A DNA stretch of 64,000 bases from CAZUAQ01 sp964618455 (lineage in GTDB: Bacteria > Planctomycetota > Phycisphaerae > UBA1845 > PWPN01), in contig CAZUAQ010000023.1 of assembly GCA_964618455.1 (NCBI GenBank), positions 17,312-81,311 on the forward strand, given 5' to 3'. Positions within the stretch are counted from its first letter, which is position 1. Each line of letters begins with the position of its first letter. Below the pieces are notes generated by a model. The model worked only from the letters and a program-made list of their open reading frames with translations. It did no database searches and had not been told where the DNA came from. Shown one piece after another: positions 1-7,634 of this stretch. Position numbers and translations under genes: made by a program.

Positions 1-2
1 CG

Positions 3-332
3 TACGACAATACCGGCGGGAGCATGGACACCGATCCACAGCAGAAACTCCGGCGCCTCGGCAACCACGCCTGGTCGCTCGATCCCCCCCACCTGACTGC
101 CACCGGCGACTTCTGTGATAACAAGCATCGTCAGGAAGCCCGATCCGCCGTGGAGCCGCGCCACATGGGCAAGACCAACGTGGTGTTCTGCGACGGCCAC
201 GTCGAGACCACGACACCGCAAAGATTAGGCTACGTCGTCAACGAGGATGGCAGTTATCCTTTGATGGGCGAAGGGAGCAACGCCTATTTCTCCGGGCGCG
301 GCACGCATGTCGACCCTCCGCGGGTGGATTGA
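3..332 (+). CDS. H-X9-DG (DUF1559-type) prepilin-like protein, C-terminal fragment
   Basis: The reading frame is open from the window edge, so the start lies upstream and only about 109 residues are visible. The fragment contains His, nine residues, then Asp-Gly ('RHMGKTNVVFCDGHVE'), the hallmark of the H-X9-DG C-terminal domain of planctomycete DUF1559 and type II secretion pseudopilin-like proteins. In the family the N-terminus carries a prepilin signal and a hydrophobic helix, which are not visible here. The role of these very numerous proteins is largely unknown; surface or pilus-like filaments are proposed. It is a useful taxonomic marker for Planctomycetota. The family call is confident, the function is not. 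Confidence 0.8.
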   Translation, partial: YDNTGGSMDTDPQQKLRRLGNHAWSLDPPHLTATGDFCDNKHRQEARSAVEPRHMGKTNVVFCDGHVETTTPQRLGYVVNEDGSYPLMGEGSNAYFSGRGTHVDPPRVD

Positions 333-424
333 TCGCGCCACTTGCCGCGCGCACGGATCGGCCCTGTCTTGAGGGCATGGATCGCTCTGGCCCTTCATGG
401 GCGAGGCGGCTACACTGAGCCGCC

Positions 425-1171
425 ATGTCCGCTGCACAACCGCCACAACACGTGAACACCGATTCGATCGAGCCTGCCGAACCGCCCTCGCGCCTTCCCC
501 TTCTGGGGTCGCTTGCCGTGGGCTTGATCTGCGCGCTCGTCATCAATTACGCCCTGCCCGGGATGTTCCGCCTTTCGTCACTGGCCTTTCTGATGTTCTA
601 CCTGGGCCTCTTCTTCTTCATGCTCTATGGGCTGCTCATCGGGGCCTTCATGTTCCGTGCGGGACGATCCGCGCAGCCGGCGCCGAAGAGCCTGCTCATG
701 CTGATCGGCATCACGGTCGCGGTTGCACTCTGGGGGGGAGGACTTTACCAGGAATACCGTGTTCTCCCAGGCCTCGTGGCGGAGAGCATCCGGGGAAACA
801 TCGACGCCCGGCTGACACCGCAGCAGGAAACGGAACTCCGGGAAGGGATCGGCGAGCATCTCATGAACCACTTTGCCGAACATCATCCGCCGGGCGGCTT
901 CGCCGGCTACCTCCAGTGGATGGCCGGAGGGGAGCCGATCACCTGCCCCTTCATCCTCACCAAAGAGGAACATCTCGTGCGACTGCCGCAGCAGGGGGCG
1001 GGCTTTCTCTTCCGGTCGATCGTGTCGCTGGGGCTGATCGTTTTCGGTATCCTCTCGCAATTCCTCGGGCTGGCAACCGATCCCCGGGCCGCCCCGGTCA
1101 CGACCGCCGAACCTCCCCCCGAAGCGGAACTCCCTTCTGAAACCTCCGGCGACGCATCGGAGCCGGACTGA
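425..1171 (+). CDS. hypothetical integral membrane protein
   Basis: This 248-residue protein is not one I recognise. After a proline-rich cytoplasmic-looking N-terminus (about 25 residues) it shows hydrophobic segments near residues 28-46, 50-75, 88-105 and 194-214, so about four membrane spans are likely. A loop of about 85 residues lies between the third and fourth span, containing paired acidic stretches and 'HHPPGGFAGYLQWM'. The C-terminal 30 residues are proline- and glutamate-rich and look disordered. The start follows a short untranslated spacer after the preceding gene. It stands alone, with no operon partner on its strand nearby. Confidence 0.7.
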   Translation: MSAAQPPQHVNTDSIEPAEPPSRLPLLGSLAVGLICALVINYALPGMFRLSSLAFLMFYLGLFFFMLYGLLIGAFMFRAGRSAQPAPKSLLMLIGITVAVALWGGGLYQEYRVLPGLVAESIRGNIDARLTPQQETELREGIGEHLMNHFAEHHPPGGFAGYLQWMAGGEPITCPFILTKEEHLVRLPQQGAGFLFRSIVSLGLIVFGILSQFLGLATDPRAAPVTTAEPPPEAELPSETSGDASEPD

Positions 1172-1272
1172 CGCAGTCGGCCTGAGCCCCTTCCAACCGC
1201 GCAGAAAGCCGGTTTCGCCCAGCCCACCTCGGTCGACCTGATCTCAACTCTAGTTATCGGAACCGGATTTTT

Positions 1273-1295
1273 CTGAGGAAACGTCGTTTTCTCAG
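1273..1295. promoter_or_regulatory. 23-bp near-perfect palindrome, candidate operator
   Basis: Arms CTGAGGAAACG (1273-1283) and CGTTTTCTCAG (1285-1295) match at 10 of 11 positions around a single central base. The central spacing is too short for a good RNA hairpin, so a dimeric DNA-binding protein site is more likely than a terminator. It ends one base before the putative -35 region of the promoter at 1297-1325. Confidence 0.5.
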
Positions 1296-1296
1296 C

Positions 1297-1325
1297 TTAC
1301 GTGACATGAAAAGGCGTGGTATAAT
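1297..1325 (+). promoter_or_regulatory. sigma70-type promoter with extended -10
   Basis: A consensus TATAAT lies at 1320-1325 and is preceded by TGg (1317-1319), giving a perfect extended -10 element. Seventeen bases upstream sits a weak -35, TTACGT (1297-1302). Transcription would start near 1332 and read toward the PocR-AraC regulator. The palindrome at 1273-1295 abuts it upstream. Confidence 0.6.
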
Positions 1326-1529
1326 ACATATGAGGATTGCTTTGTCGGCATAGCGAAAGAGTGTGGAAACTTGGACAGGGCACGCTCCTGGGCCTCTCTG
1401 GCGGCAGACGATCCGTGGACGGGGGTATCGGCATCCGAGATTTCCGGGTGTCTACGTGCACATTTTGGCCGCTGCCCCTCGCCAGCCAGACTCGGTCACA
1501 TAAGGAATACCGAAAAAGATGGGTGAAGC

Positions 1530-2414
1530 GTGACAACCATGACATTTAAGCGAGCGGATTGGAAAGGTGATGTCGCTTCCCAGGATTTCCTGATGCGTTT
1601 GAGCGTCCAGGTGGAAGACCGCTTCGAGCGCATCACGGGCCTGAAGGTGGCGCTGGTCCCGTTGCACGTCCCCGGCGCGACCGAGGACGCCTTGAAGCCC
1701 GACCCTCCCGGCCACGAGTGCTGCGCCGATTTCAAGCACACCGAGCACTGTCGCGTGGCGTGGCAGAATCACCTGGCGGAGTTGCGCAACTCTCCTGAAA
1801 CGCACTGGCATCGCTGCCCGAACGGCCAGTGGTGCGCCTTCGTGCCCGTGGTCTGGAAGGACCACTGCCTGGCCGCCTATCAACTGGTCTGCCCGAAAGA
1901 GGCCTACGATGACAGCACGGACTTTGAACGCCTGGTGGAACTGCTCGATGTGATCGTGGATCGGTTCATGGCGTCGGAGAGCGACTACCTGGAGAAAGCG
2001 GAGCCGGAGCCCGATGCGTCGCCACTGCCCGCCGGGAACGGGATCGGGCTCGACGAGGTGGGATTGAAAGTGCCCTCGCACCCGCAGGTGCTTCGCGCGA
2101 TGGAGTACGTCATCGAACACCTGACCGATCCGAATCTCTCCGTGGCCAACGTGGCCCGGACGCTGGGCGTCAATGCCACCTACCTCGCGCATCTTTTCTC
2201 CGAGCAACTGGGCACGCGCATGAGCCGGTTCATTGCCCGCCGTCGCGTGGAGCGGGCGAAGAAGCTTCTGCTGACGACGAGCTGGCAGATCAAGCGCATC
2301 GCCTTCGAGTGCGGCTACTCCAACCCGGACTGGTTCAGCCAGGTCTTCCAGACTTACACCGGCCAGTCACCGAGCATCTTCCGGCGGGAGCATCGGACGG
2401 AACGCGCCTCGTAA
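1530..2414 (+). CDS. PocR-domain AraC family transcriptional regulator
   Basis: This 294-residue protein joins an N-terminal PocR sensory domain (about residues 15-165) to a C-terminal AraC/XylS DNA-binding domain (about 185-290). The PocR part shows the Cys/His pattern 'HECCADFKHTEHC' and 'HRCPNGQWCAFVPVV'; such domains bind small hydrocarbon-derived ligands, as in PocR of propanediol utilisation. The AraC part has both helix-turn-helix units, with the family signature 'IKRIAFECGYSNPDWFSQVF'. The frame opens with GTG at 1530; ATG at 1539 is an equally possible start, and neither has a strong ribosome site. The target genes are unknown. The palindrome at 1273-1295 may be its own operator. Confidence 0.88.
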   Translation: MTTMTFKRADWKGDVASQDFLMRLSVQVEDRFERITGLKVALVPLHVPGATEDALKPDPPGHECCADFKHTEHCRVAWQNHLAELRNSPETHWHRCPNGQWCAFVPVVWKDHCLAAYQLVCPKEAYDDSTDFERLVELLDVIVDRFMASESDYLEKAEPEPDASPLPAGNGIGLDEVGLKVPSHPQVLRAMEYVIEHLTDPNLSVANVARTLGVNATYLAHLFSEQLGTRMSRFIARRRVERAKKLLLTTSWQIKRIAFECGYSNPDWFSQVFQTYTGQSPSIFRREHRTERAS

Positions 2415-2582
2415 AGCCGTCCCGGCGGTAAGGCCTGTCCTTCTTTTTGCCTCCCAATCCCAATCACCTCCGCATCATCGCTGACCGGCGGTCTCCCTTC
2501 GTCAACTTCGTTTGCGAATCGTAGAATGTTCAACAGGTCGTTTCCCCATCGCCCTCGTGAAAGTACGCGGGAGGTTTATCCC

Positions 2583-3467
2583 ATGCGTGTGCGAACACCC
2601 AGTGTGGCCGGTCAGTTCTATCCCTCCGAGCGCGAGGGATGCCGCGCGGAAGCCCGGCAGATGCTCGCATCGAGCGTACCCCCGCGTAACCCTGTAGCGG
2701 GGCGGGTCGTCGGGGGGATGGTGCCACACGCCGGTTGGATCTGCAGCGGCGCCGTAGCCGGCCATGTCGTGTCCATGCTGGCGCAGCACGACCCCGCTCC
2801 AGAAACCGTCGTGATCTTCGGCGCCGTCCATCGACGCTCGCCCCACGCCGCCATGGTGGACGTGCGGGAAGCATGGGAATCGCCTCTGGCCTCCATGCCC
2901 ATCGATGAGGAGATGGCCGAGCACGTTCTGAAGGAATGCGGGGATATCATGGAGGATTCCAACGCCCACGACCCGGAACATTCCATCGAGGTCCAGGTGC
3001 CGCTGGTGCAGGCGGCGCTGCCTGACGCACGGCTGCTGCCGATCATGGTGATGCCGTCGCGGATCGCGCCGGAGATCGGGCGGTGCGTTGCGCAGTGCGC
3101 GCAGACGCTGCACCGCAAGGTCGCGTTTCTCGGCTCGTCGGACCTCACGCACTACGGCCCGCGTTATGGCTTCACACCGCAAGGCGCGGGGGAGGCGGGA
3201 CTGCGATGGGCGAAGGAAGTGAACGACCGGCGCTTTCTCGAACGCGTGCTGGATCTCGATGCGGAAGGCGTCCTCCGCGAGGCGGCGGCGCATCACAACG
3301 CCTGCGGCAGCGGTGCGGTGGCGGCGACGATCGAAGCGTGTCGCGTGTACGGTGCCGATCGCGCCGAATTGCTCGAGCACACCACCAGCAGTGAAGTTCT
3401 CGCCGAGCGCTATGGGCGCATGGACGATGCCGTCGGCTATGCCGGCGTGATATTTCTGGCGGACTGA
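2583..3467 (+). CDS. Memo family protein (AmmeMemoRadiSam system protein B-like)
   Basis: A Memo-like protein of 294 residues. The family adopts a dioxygenase-like (LigB) fold and in bacteria often belongs to the AmmeMemoRadiSam system with an AMMECR1 protein and a radical SAM enzyme. Visible family positions are His49 in 'MVPHAGW', His83 in 'FGAVHRR', 'EHSIEVQVPLVQ', 'GSSDLTHYG' and the Cys in 'NACGSGAVA', which together form the presumed metal/active site. The start is set at 2583 because GGGAGG precedes it at good spacing; an upstream ATG at 2526 has no such support. Neither usual partner gene is present. It precedes a TrkA-C membrane protein by 17 bases, so the two may be cotranscribed. 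Confidence 0.9.
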   Translation: MRVRTPSVAGQFYPSEREGCRAEARQMLASSVPPRNPVAGRVVGGMVPHAGWICSGAVAGHVVSMLAQHDPAPETVVIFGAVHRRSPHAAMVDVREAWESPLASMPIDEEMAEHVLKECGDIMEDSNAHDPEHSIEVQVPLVQAALPDARLLPIMVMPSRIAPEIGRCVAQCAQTLHRKVAFLGSSDLTHYGPRYGFTPQGAGEAGLRWAKEVNDRRFLERVLDLDAEGVLREAAAHHNACGSGAVAATIEACRVYGADRAELLEHTTSSEVLAERYGRMDDAVGYAGVIFLAD

Positions 3468-3484
3468 TTGTTCGGAGGACCTGC

Positions 3485-4276
3485 ATGCTCCCGATCGCTT
3501 CCCTTCTGCTGGCGTTGACGGTTTCGTTGCTGGTGACGCGCGTGGCGTCGGTGGCGCTGGCGCACACCGGACTCTCTCGGCAATCCGCGCGTTTCCAGGC
3601 GCGGTCCGCCTTCACCGGCGTGGGCTTCACGACGACGGAATCCGAGCAGGTCGTGAATCATCCGGTCCGCCGGCGCATTCTGATGACGCTGATGCTGCTG
3701 GGCAACGCCGGCATCGTTACCGTGGTCTCGTCGCTGATCCTGGCGTTTCTCAACCAGGGGCAGCAGTCTCTCTGGTGGCTGCAGATGCTGGTCCTTGTGG
3801 CAGGAATCTCCGCGTTGTGGACCGCTGCCAGTAGCCAGTGGCTGGACCGCCGACTCGAGCGGCTTATCCGAAGCATGCTGAAGCGCTACACGGACATGGA
3901 CGTGCGGGATTATGCCAACCTCCTGCACCTTGGCGGAGACTACCAGATCTCGGAGCTCCACGTTGATGAGGAAAGCTGGCTGGCGGACAAGACGCTGATG
4001 GAAATGCGGCTGCGCGAGGAAGGCGTCATCATCCTCGGCATTCAAGTGGCCTCAGGCGAGTACCGTGGCGTGCCGAACGGTGACAGTCACGTGAAGGTCG
4101 GTGACACCCTGCTGGCGTACGGACGCGAATCGGGTTTCGAGCGACTCGCCGAGCGTCGCCGCGACTGGTCCGGCGAGCAGGATCATCATGACGCCGTCGT
4201 CGAGCAACGCCACGAGGAGGAGAAGCAGGCGAAGATCGAGGCGAACAAGGAAACGCAGGATCACGAAGAACGATGA
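3485..4276 (+). CDS. membrane protein with TrkA-C (RCK_C) domain
   Basis: The N-terminal part of this 263-residue protein has three likely membrane spans (about residues 3-25, 65-85 and 96-116) with a 'FQARSAFTGVGFTT' stretch between the first two, as in a family of membrane-anchored TrkA-C proteins. A TrkA-C/RCK_C ligand-binding fold follows at about 155-220 ('ISELHVDEESWLADKTLMEM...VKVGDTLLAYG'). Such domains sense nucleotides or ions in potassium and other transport systems. The C-terminal 40 residues are highly charged and probably helical. GGAGGA lies just before the ATG. No partner transporter gene is adjacent, so the substrate is unknown. Confidence 0.8.
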   Translation: MLPIASLLLALTVSLLVTRVASVALAHTGLSRQSARFQARSAFTGVGFTTTESEQVVNHPVRRRILMTLMLLGNAGIVTVVSSLILAFLNQGQQSLWWLQMLVLVAGISALWTAASSQWLDRRLERLIRSMLKRYTDMDVRDYANLLHLGGDYQISELHVDEESWLADKTLMEMRLREEGVIILGIQVASGEYRGVPNGDSHVKVGDTLLAYGRESGFERLAERRRDWSGEQDHHDAVVEQRHEEEKQAKIEANKETQDHEER

Positions 4277-4343
4277 TCGGCATCGTTGCCTCTGACGAAT
4301 AACTCCAGAGACGCCACGCGATGCCGGTCTTCCGCGGCGCATC

Positions 4344-5252
4344 TCACCGCCCACCATCCAGAACGCCCAGCGACTGCTCGGGGGATCCTTCCATTAGGAC
4401 GATGCGTCCGTGCAGCACGGAGGATGCGCCGGGGGCGAGATCACCGAACGAGGCGACCGCGTGGATGCAGTGGTGGCTGTCGGCGTTGTAGAAGAGTTCG
4501 ATGACGCGGTCCCAGGTCGTGGCCAGTGTAAATCGCCCATCGTCGCGTGTCCGCAGGATGACGCCGCGCGTCGCGCGTGTCGGCCGGGGCTCTCCCCAGA
4601 AGGGCGTGTTGACGAAAGGCATGGCGGGCTCGCCTTCGACGCGAAAGTGCGTGCGGCGCGGGTCCACCGAGCCGCGAGCGAGTTGGCCGACGGGCGTGAG
4701 CCCCGCCGCCGTGGGGATGAACGTCCGCTGCAGCTCCGGATCCTGGTACGGTGCGTCGGGATGGCCGAGGCAGGGATAGACGGTGACGTTGTGGAACGTC
4801 CGGTCGCTGATGTTGGTGGCGTCGACACGCACGGCGATGCCGTCGCACGCGGGGCGCAGCGTGACGCGGTAGCGGATGCCGGTGATGAAGACGTCACCGA
4901 AGAGCCGGGCATTGGGATGCGTGGCCAGGGCGTGAAGGTCTTCGGCGGAGGTCCGCCACGTGTACGCAATCGCGCCGTCCTCGTCCGGCGGTGACCAGGT
5001 GACGGTCGGGTGATAGAAGACCTTGAACACGCCCTCCTCGCAGGAAAGCGTTTCGGGAATCCGGTAAGTCCACGACGCACTGCCGTCGCTGGTCTGAATC
5101 GTGGCGGCGCAAGCGCCCTCGGTGCCGACGACTTTGAGGGGGTAAGGGCAATCCCTAGCTTGTGAGTGATGATCCGTGCCGTTGAGCATCTCACCGGATG
5201 GGGAAGAGATGCAGCCGAGTAAAGGCAGTAACAGAGTTGCGAGCAGAATCAT
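4344..5252 (-). CDS. hypothetical lipoprotein
   Basis: This 302-residue product begins with a short hydrophobic signal ending in 'LLPLLGC', a good lipobox, so it is probably an acylated cell-envelope lipoprotein. The mature part is beta-rich in appearance, with repeated 'TWRTS', 'FITGIRYRVTLRPACDGIAVRVDATN' and 'TRDDGRFTLATTWDRVIELFYN' segments, but I do not recognise the family. The start at 5252 was chosen because it places the lipobox properly. The frame is open further upstream, but that part overlaps the leader of the DUF167 gene on the other strand and looks non-coding. Confidence 0.72.
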   Translation of the reverse strand: MILLATLLLPLLGCISSPSGEMLNGTDHHSQARDCPYPLKVVGTEGACAATIQTSDGSASWTYRIPETLSCEEGVFKVFYHPTVTWSPPDEDGAIAYTWRTSAEDLHALATHPNARLFGDVFITGIRYRVTLRPACDGIAVRVDATNISDRTFHNVTVYPCLGHPDAPYQDPELQRTFIPTAAGLTPVGQLARGSVDPRRTHFRVEGEPAMPFVNTPFWGEPRPTRATRGVILRTRDDGRFTLATTWDRVIELFYNADSHHCIHAVASFGDLAPGASSVLHGRIVLMEGSPEQSLGVLDGGR

Positions 5253-5462
5253 GAACCTGTCTCCCGACCGAGATGAAGTGCCTTGACTCACGATTATGGT
5301 CCTCACGGAGCATGCGGATACTGGACTGGGAACGTTCCCCTGCTCGATACATCTTTCCGAAGATTGGCCCGAAAGCCGATACGCAATGATACTGTCATCC
5401 TCGCGTGTTACCGCTATGCTCGAAGCGATCGCGAAGTCGCCTTCTCCGCCGGAGACCGCCCG

Positions 5463-5780
5463 ATGATCACGCTCACCCGCCAGGACCATGCAATACTCCT
5501 GCCGGTCAAGGTGGTGTCGAACGCATCGCGCGACAAGGTGGCGGGCGAGTTGGACGGGGTACTGAAGATCACGGTCGCCGCCGCTCCGGAACGCGGGGCG
5601 GCCAACAAGGCGGTCTGCAAGCTCGTCGCCCGGTCGCTCGGACTTCGTGTCGGACAGATCTCCGTCGCATCGGGACCGACCTCGCCGAACAAGGTTCTGC
5701 GGATCGACGGGAGCGACGTCGACCACCTCCGCCGGGCGTGGCCCAATCTCGAGTGGGCGGCCACGAATGACGTCCCATAA
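5463..5780 (+). CDS. DUF167 (YggU-like) family protein
   Basis: A 105-residue protein with the compact alpha/beta DUF167 fold: 'LPVKVVSNASRDKVAGELDGVLKITVAAAPERGAANKAVCKLVARSLGL' followed by 'ISVASGPTSPNKVLRIDG'. The 'VxAxPxxGxANxA' core is the family signature. The function is unknown; homologues are widespread and usually cytosolic. The ATG at 5463 is preceded by GGAGA and matches family length, whereas an upstream in-frame ATG at 5283 would add 60 atypical residues. The gene is divergent from the lipoprotein gene. Confidence 0.88.
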   Translation: MITLTRQDHAILLPVKVVSNASRDKVAGELDGVLKITVAAAPERGAANKAVCKLVARSLGLRVGQISVASGPTSPNKVLRIDGSDVDHLRRAWPNLEWAATNDVP

Positions 5781-5885
5781 GTTTGATCGGCAGGAAACCT
5801 CCATTTCCGCCATGAACCCGCTCAAGGCGATGCCCCCCAACTTGCGATAAACATGGTCAGGCAGTTGGGGCGCCCGGGCCCTCGA

Positions 5886-5914
5886 TTGACACTGCCCGGG
5901 GCATCATCTACGGT
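5886..5914 (+). promoter_or_regulatory. putative sigma70 promoter
   Basis: A perfect -35 hexamer TTGACA (5886-5891) is followed after 17 bases by TACGGT (5909-5914), a weak -10. It would start transcription near 5921, about 60 bases upstream of the unknown protein at 5980 and of the fucose gene after it. The -10 match is poor, so confidence is modest. Confidence 0.35.
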
Positions 5915-5979
5915 GCCCCCGAATCGGGGCGCTGCGGCTTGGCGGACCCCGCGCCCACTGGAAAGGATACCCCTCACCG

Positions 5980-6432
5980 ATGCCCTGTTCATTCGATTAC
6001 GACTGGTTTCACGGCCTGGCCTTCGAAGCCCAGAAGGAAGAAGCGCGCCGCCGCTGCGCCGACAAGAAATTCGACCACCTGACCCCCGAGCAGCGCGAGG
6101 TCGACCCGGATTGCTTGAGCTTCCTCGAAGAGCTCGAGGTCCGCGCCCTGATCTACCTGCGCGACGGGTTCAGCTACGAAATGAAGGAACTGGTCGAGCT
6201 CGGCTCGACGTCGATGCTGGCCTTCGAGTGTGAGCCGGTGGACGAGCATTACAAGGTCGGCTCGTTCGTGGTGACGCTGACGTTCGAGGAGATCGTCCGT
6301 GTCGAGGTCTTCGCCGTGCACCCGACGGAGAAGCCGGAAGATACGCCGCTGATCACCGGCTTCCGCAGCGGTGTGCCGCAAGGCAGTCCCTTGCCGCCAC
6401 GCGAAGAGTATCCCGATCCCGGCGAATCCTGA
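5980..6432 (+). CDS. hypothetical protein, 150 residues
   Basis: I do not recognise this family. The protein is acidic and cytosolic-looking, with no signal or membrane segment. It has aromatic residues near the start ('FDYDWFHGLAF'), an alternating charged helix, then a beta-rich half ('YKVGSFVVTLTFEEIVRVEVFAVHP') and a proline-rich tail. GGAAAGGA lies ahead of the ATG. Codon-position composition resembles the neighbours, which supports a real gene. It lies 45 bases upstream of the GDP-fucose synthase gene and could be cotranscribed with it, but nothing in the sequence links the functions. Confidence 0.68.
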   Translation: MPCSFDYDWFHGLAFEAQKEEARRRCADKKFDHLTPEQREVDPDCLSFLEELEVRALIYLRDGFSYEMKELVELGSTSMLAFECEPVDEHYKVGSFVVTLTFEEIVRVEVFAVHPTEKPEDTPLITGFRSGVPQGSPLPPREEYPDPGES

Positions 6433-6477
6433 CACGAACCGGCACTTCCCGCCCGCAATGCGATAAGGACATCCACC

Positions 6478-7437
6478 GTGGCGGACCGTTCTCCCGATTA
6501 TGCACGTGATCGCTTCCTGGTGACCGGCGGGGCGGGGTTTCTCGGCACGCCGCTCTGTGCGCAGCTTCGCGCCCGTGGTGTCGGCGACGATCGCCTGTGC
6601 ATTCCCCGAAGCCGAGACGTCGACCTGACGCAGCAGGAGGCAGTCCGCCGGTTATTCGCGGATGTGCAGCCTGACGTCGTGATCCACCTGGCGGCGGAGG
6701 TCGGCGGCATCGGCGCGAACCGGGCGAACCCGGGCCGGTACTTCTACGCCAACCTCGCCATGGGCATGCACCTCCTCGAGCAGGCGCGCGTGGCGGGGAT
6801 TCGCAAGTTCGTCCAGGTCGGCACCATCTGCGCGTATCCGAAGTTCGCCGAGGTCCCCTTTCGCGAAGACGACCTGTGGAACGGCTACCCTGAAGAAACC
6901 AACGCCCCGTACGGCATCGCCAAGAAGGCGCTCCTCACGATGTGCCAGGCGTATCGCGCGCAGTACGATATGCACGCGATTTACCTGCTGCCGGTGAACC
7001 TCTACGGGCCGGGAGATAACTTCGACCTGGAGACGTCGCACGTGATTCCCGCGCTGATCCGCAAGTGCGTCGAAGCCCGGCGCGGTCGTCTTGGGACGGT
7101 GACCTGCTGGGGCGACGGCTCCGCTTCGCGCGAATTCCTGTACGTCGAGGATGCGGCCCGGGGCATCCTGATGGCGACCGAGCGCTACGACGCGCCGGAG
7201 CCGGTGAACCTCGGCACGGGCGTGGAGATCACCATCCGCGACCTGGCGGAGAAGATCGCCGACTGCACCGGTTTCACGGGCCGCTACGAGTGGGACACGT
7301 CACAACCCAACGGTCAGCCGAGACGCTGCCTCGACACGCGCCGGGCCCGCGAACGGTTCGGCTTCACGGCGGACACCGACCTCGACACCGGCCTGAAGCG
7401 AACCGTCGACTGGTTTATAAATAGCTATCAGGCATGA
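6478..7437 (+). CDS. fcl: GDP-L-fucose synthase family epimerase/reductase
   Basis: This 319-residue short-chain dehydrogenase/reductase should convert GDP-4-keto-6-deoxy-D-mannose to GDP-L-fucose with NADPH. It shows the Rossmann signature 'VTGGAGFLG' near the N-terminus, the GDP-fucose-synthase stretch 'VGTICAYPK', the catalytic Tyr-Lys pair in 'YGIAKK', 'LYGPGDNFD' and the following His in 'SHVIPALIRK'. The start is GTG at 6478. The enzyme for the preceding step, GDP-mannose 4,6-dehydratase, is encoded just downstream at 7635, with a repeat element between. Together they supply activated fucose for surface polysaccharide, although no glycosyltransferase is nearby. A related NAD-dependent epimerase activity cannot be excluded. 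Confidence 0.88.
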   Translation: MADRSPDYARDRFLVTGGAGFLGTPLCAQLRARGVGDDRLCIPRSRDVDLTQQEAVRRLFADVQPDVVIHLAAEVGGIGANRANPGRYFYANLAMGMHLLEQARVAGIRKFVQVGTICAYPKFAEVPFREDDLWNGYPEETNAPYGIAKKALLTMCQAYRAQYDMHAIYLLPVNLYGPGDNFDLETSHVIPALIRKCVEARRGRLGTVTCWGDGSASREFLYVEDAARGILMATERYDAPEPVNLGTGVEITIRDLAEKIADCTGFTGRYEWDTSQPNGQPRRCLDTRRARERFGFTADTDLDTGLKRTVDWFINSYQA

Positions 7438-7463
7438 CCTTAAATTAGTTCAGCTATTCTTGA

Positions 7464-7529
7464 AACCGCCGATGAACGCAGATCTGTTCATTTGAATTCA
7501 TCCGTGTTGATCGATGTTCATCGGTGGTT
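7464..7529. repeat. imperfect inverted repeat, REP/MITE-like element
   Basis: The arms AACCGCCGATGAAC (7464-7477) and GTTCATCGGTGGTT (7516-7529) are complementary at 13 of 14 positions. Further in, GATC at 7481-7484 pairs with GATC at 7509-7512, and an AT-rich centre contains TGAATTCA. The surroundings (7438-7634) are otherwise non-coding and AT-richer than the genome. From memory, similar 'GATGAACGCAGAT...GATGTTCATCGG' spacers are common in environmental planctomycete-type genomes, where their translations appear as spurious short proteins. It separates the two fucose genes. Confidence 0.55.
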
Positions 7530-7634
7530 CCCTTTTTCAGTCCGCTTGGGAATCGTCGATCCGTCAAGACGCCCCATAACCTTCGCCGATACATCAGGGA
7601 CGCCAATCGCATCGGCATCGTATGAGGATTCTTG

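Larger units (their letters stand above)
1172..1529. other. intergenic leader region upstream of the PocR-AraC regulator
   Basis: A 358-base stretch with no convincing gene. It holds a near-perfect palindrome (1273-1295) directly upstream of an extended -10 promoter (1317-1325), both listed separately. From the predicted start near 1332 the transcript would have about 200 untranslated bases. A 70-codon open frame inside it (from 1337) runs 20 bases past the regulator start, lacks a ribosome site and has no protein-like composition, so I treat it as leader. Confidence 0.6.

Noticed and set aside
1337..1549. Possible small protein in the leader of the regulator
   Set aside because: No ribosome site, overlaps the regulator start, and unremarkable composition.
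5253..5840. N-terminal extension of the lipoprotein gene
   Set aside because: It overlaps the DUF167 gene, and the lipobox start at 5252 explains the protein fully.
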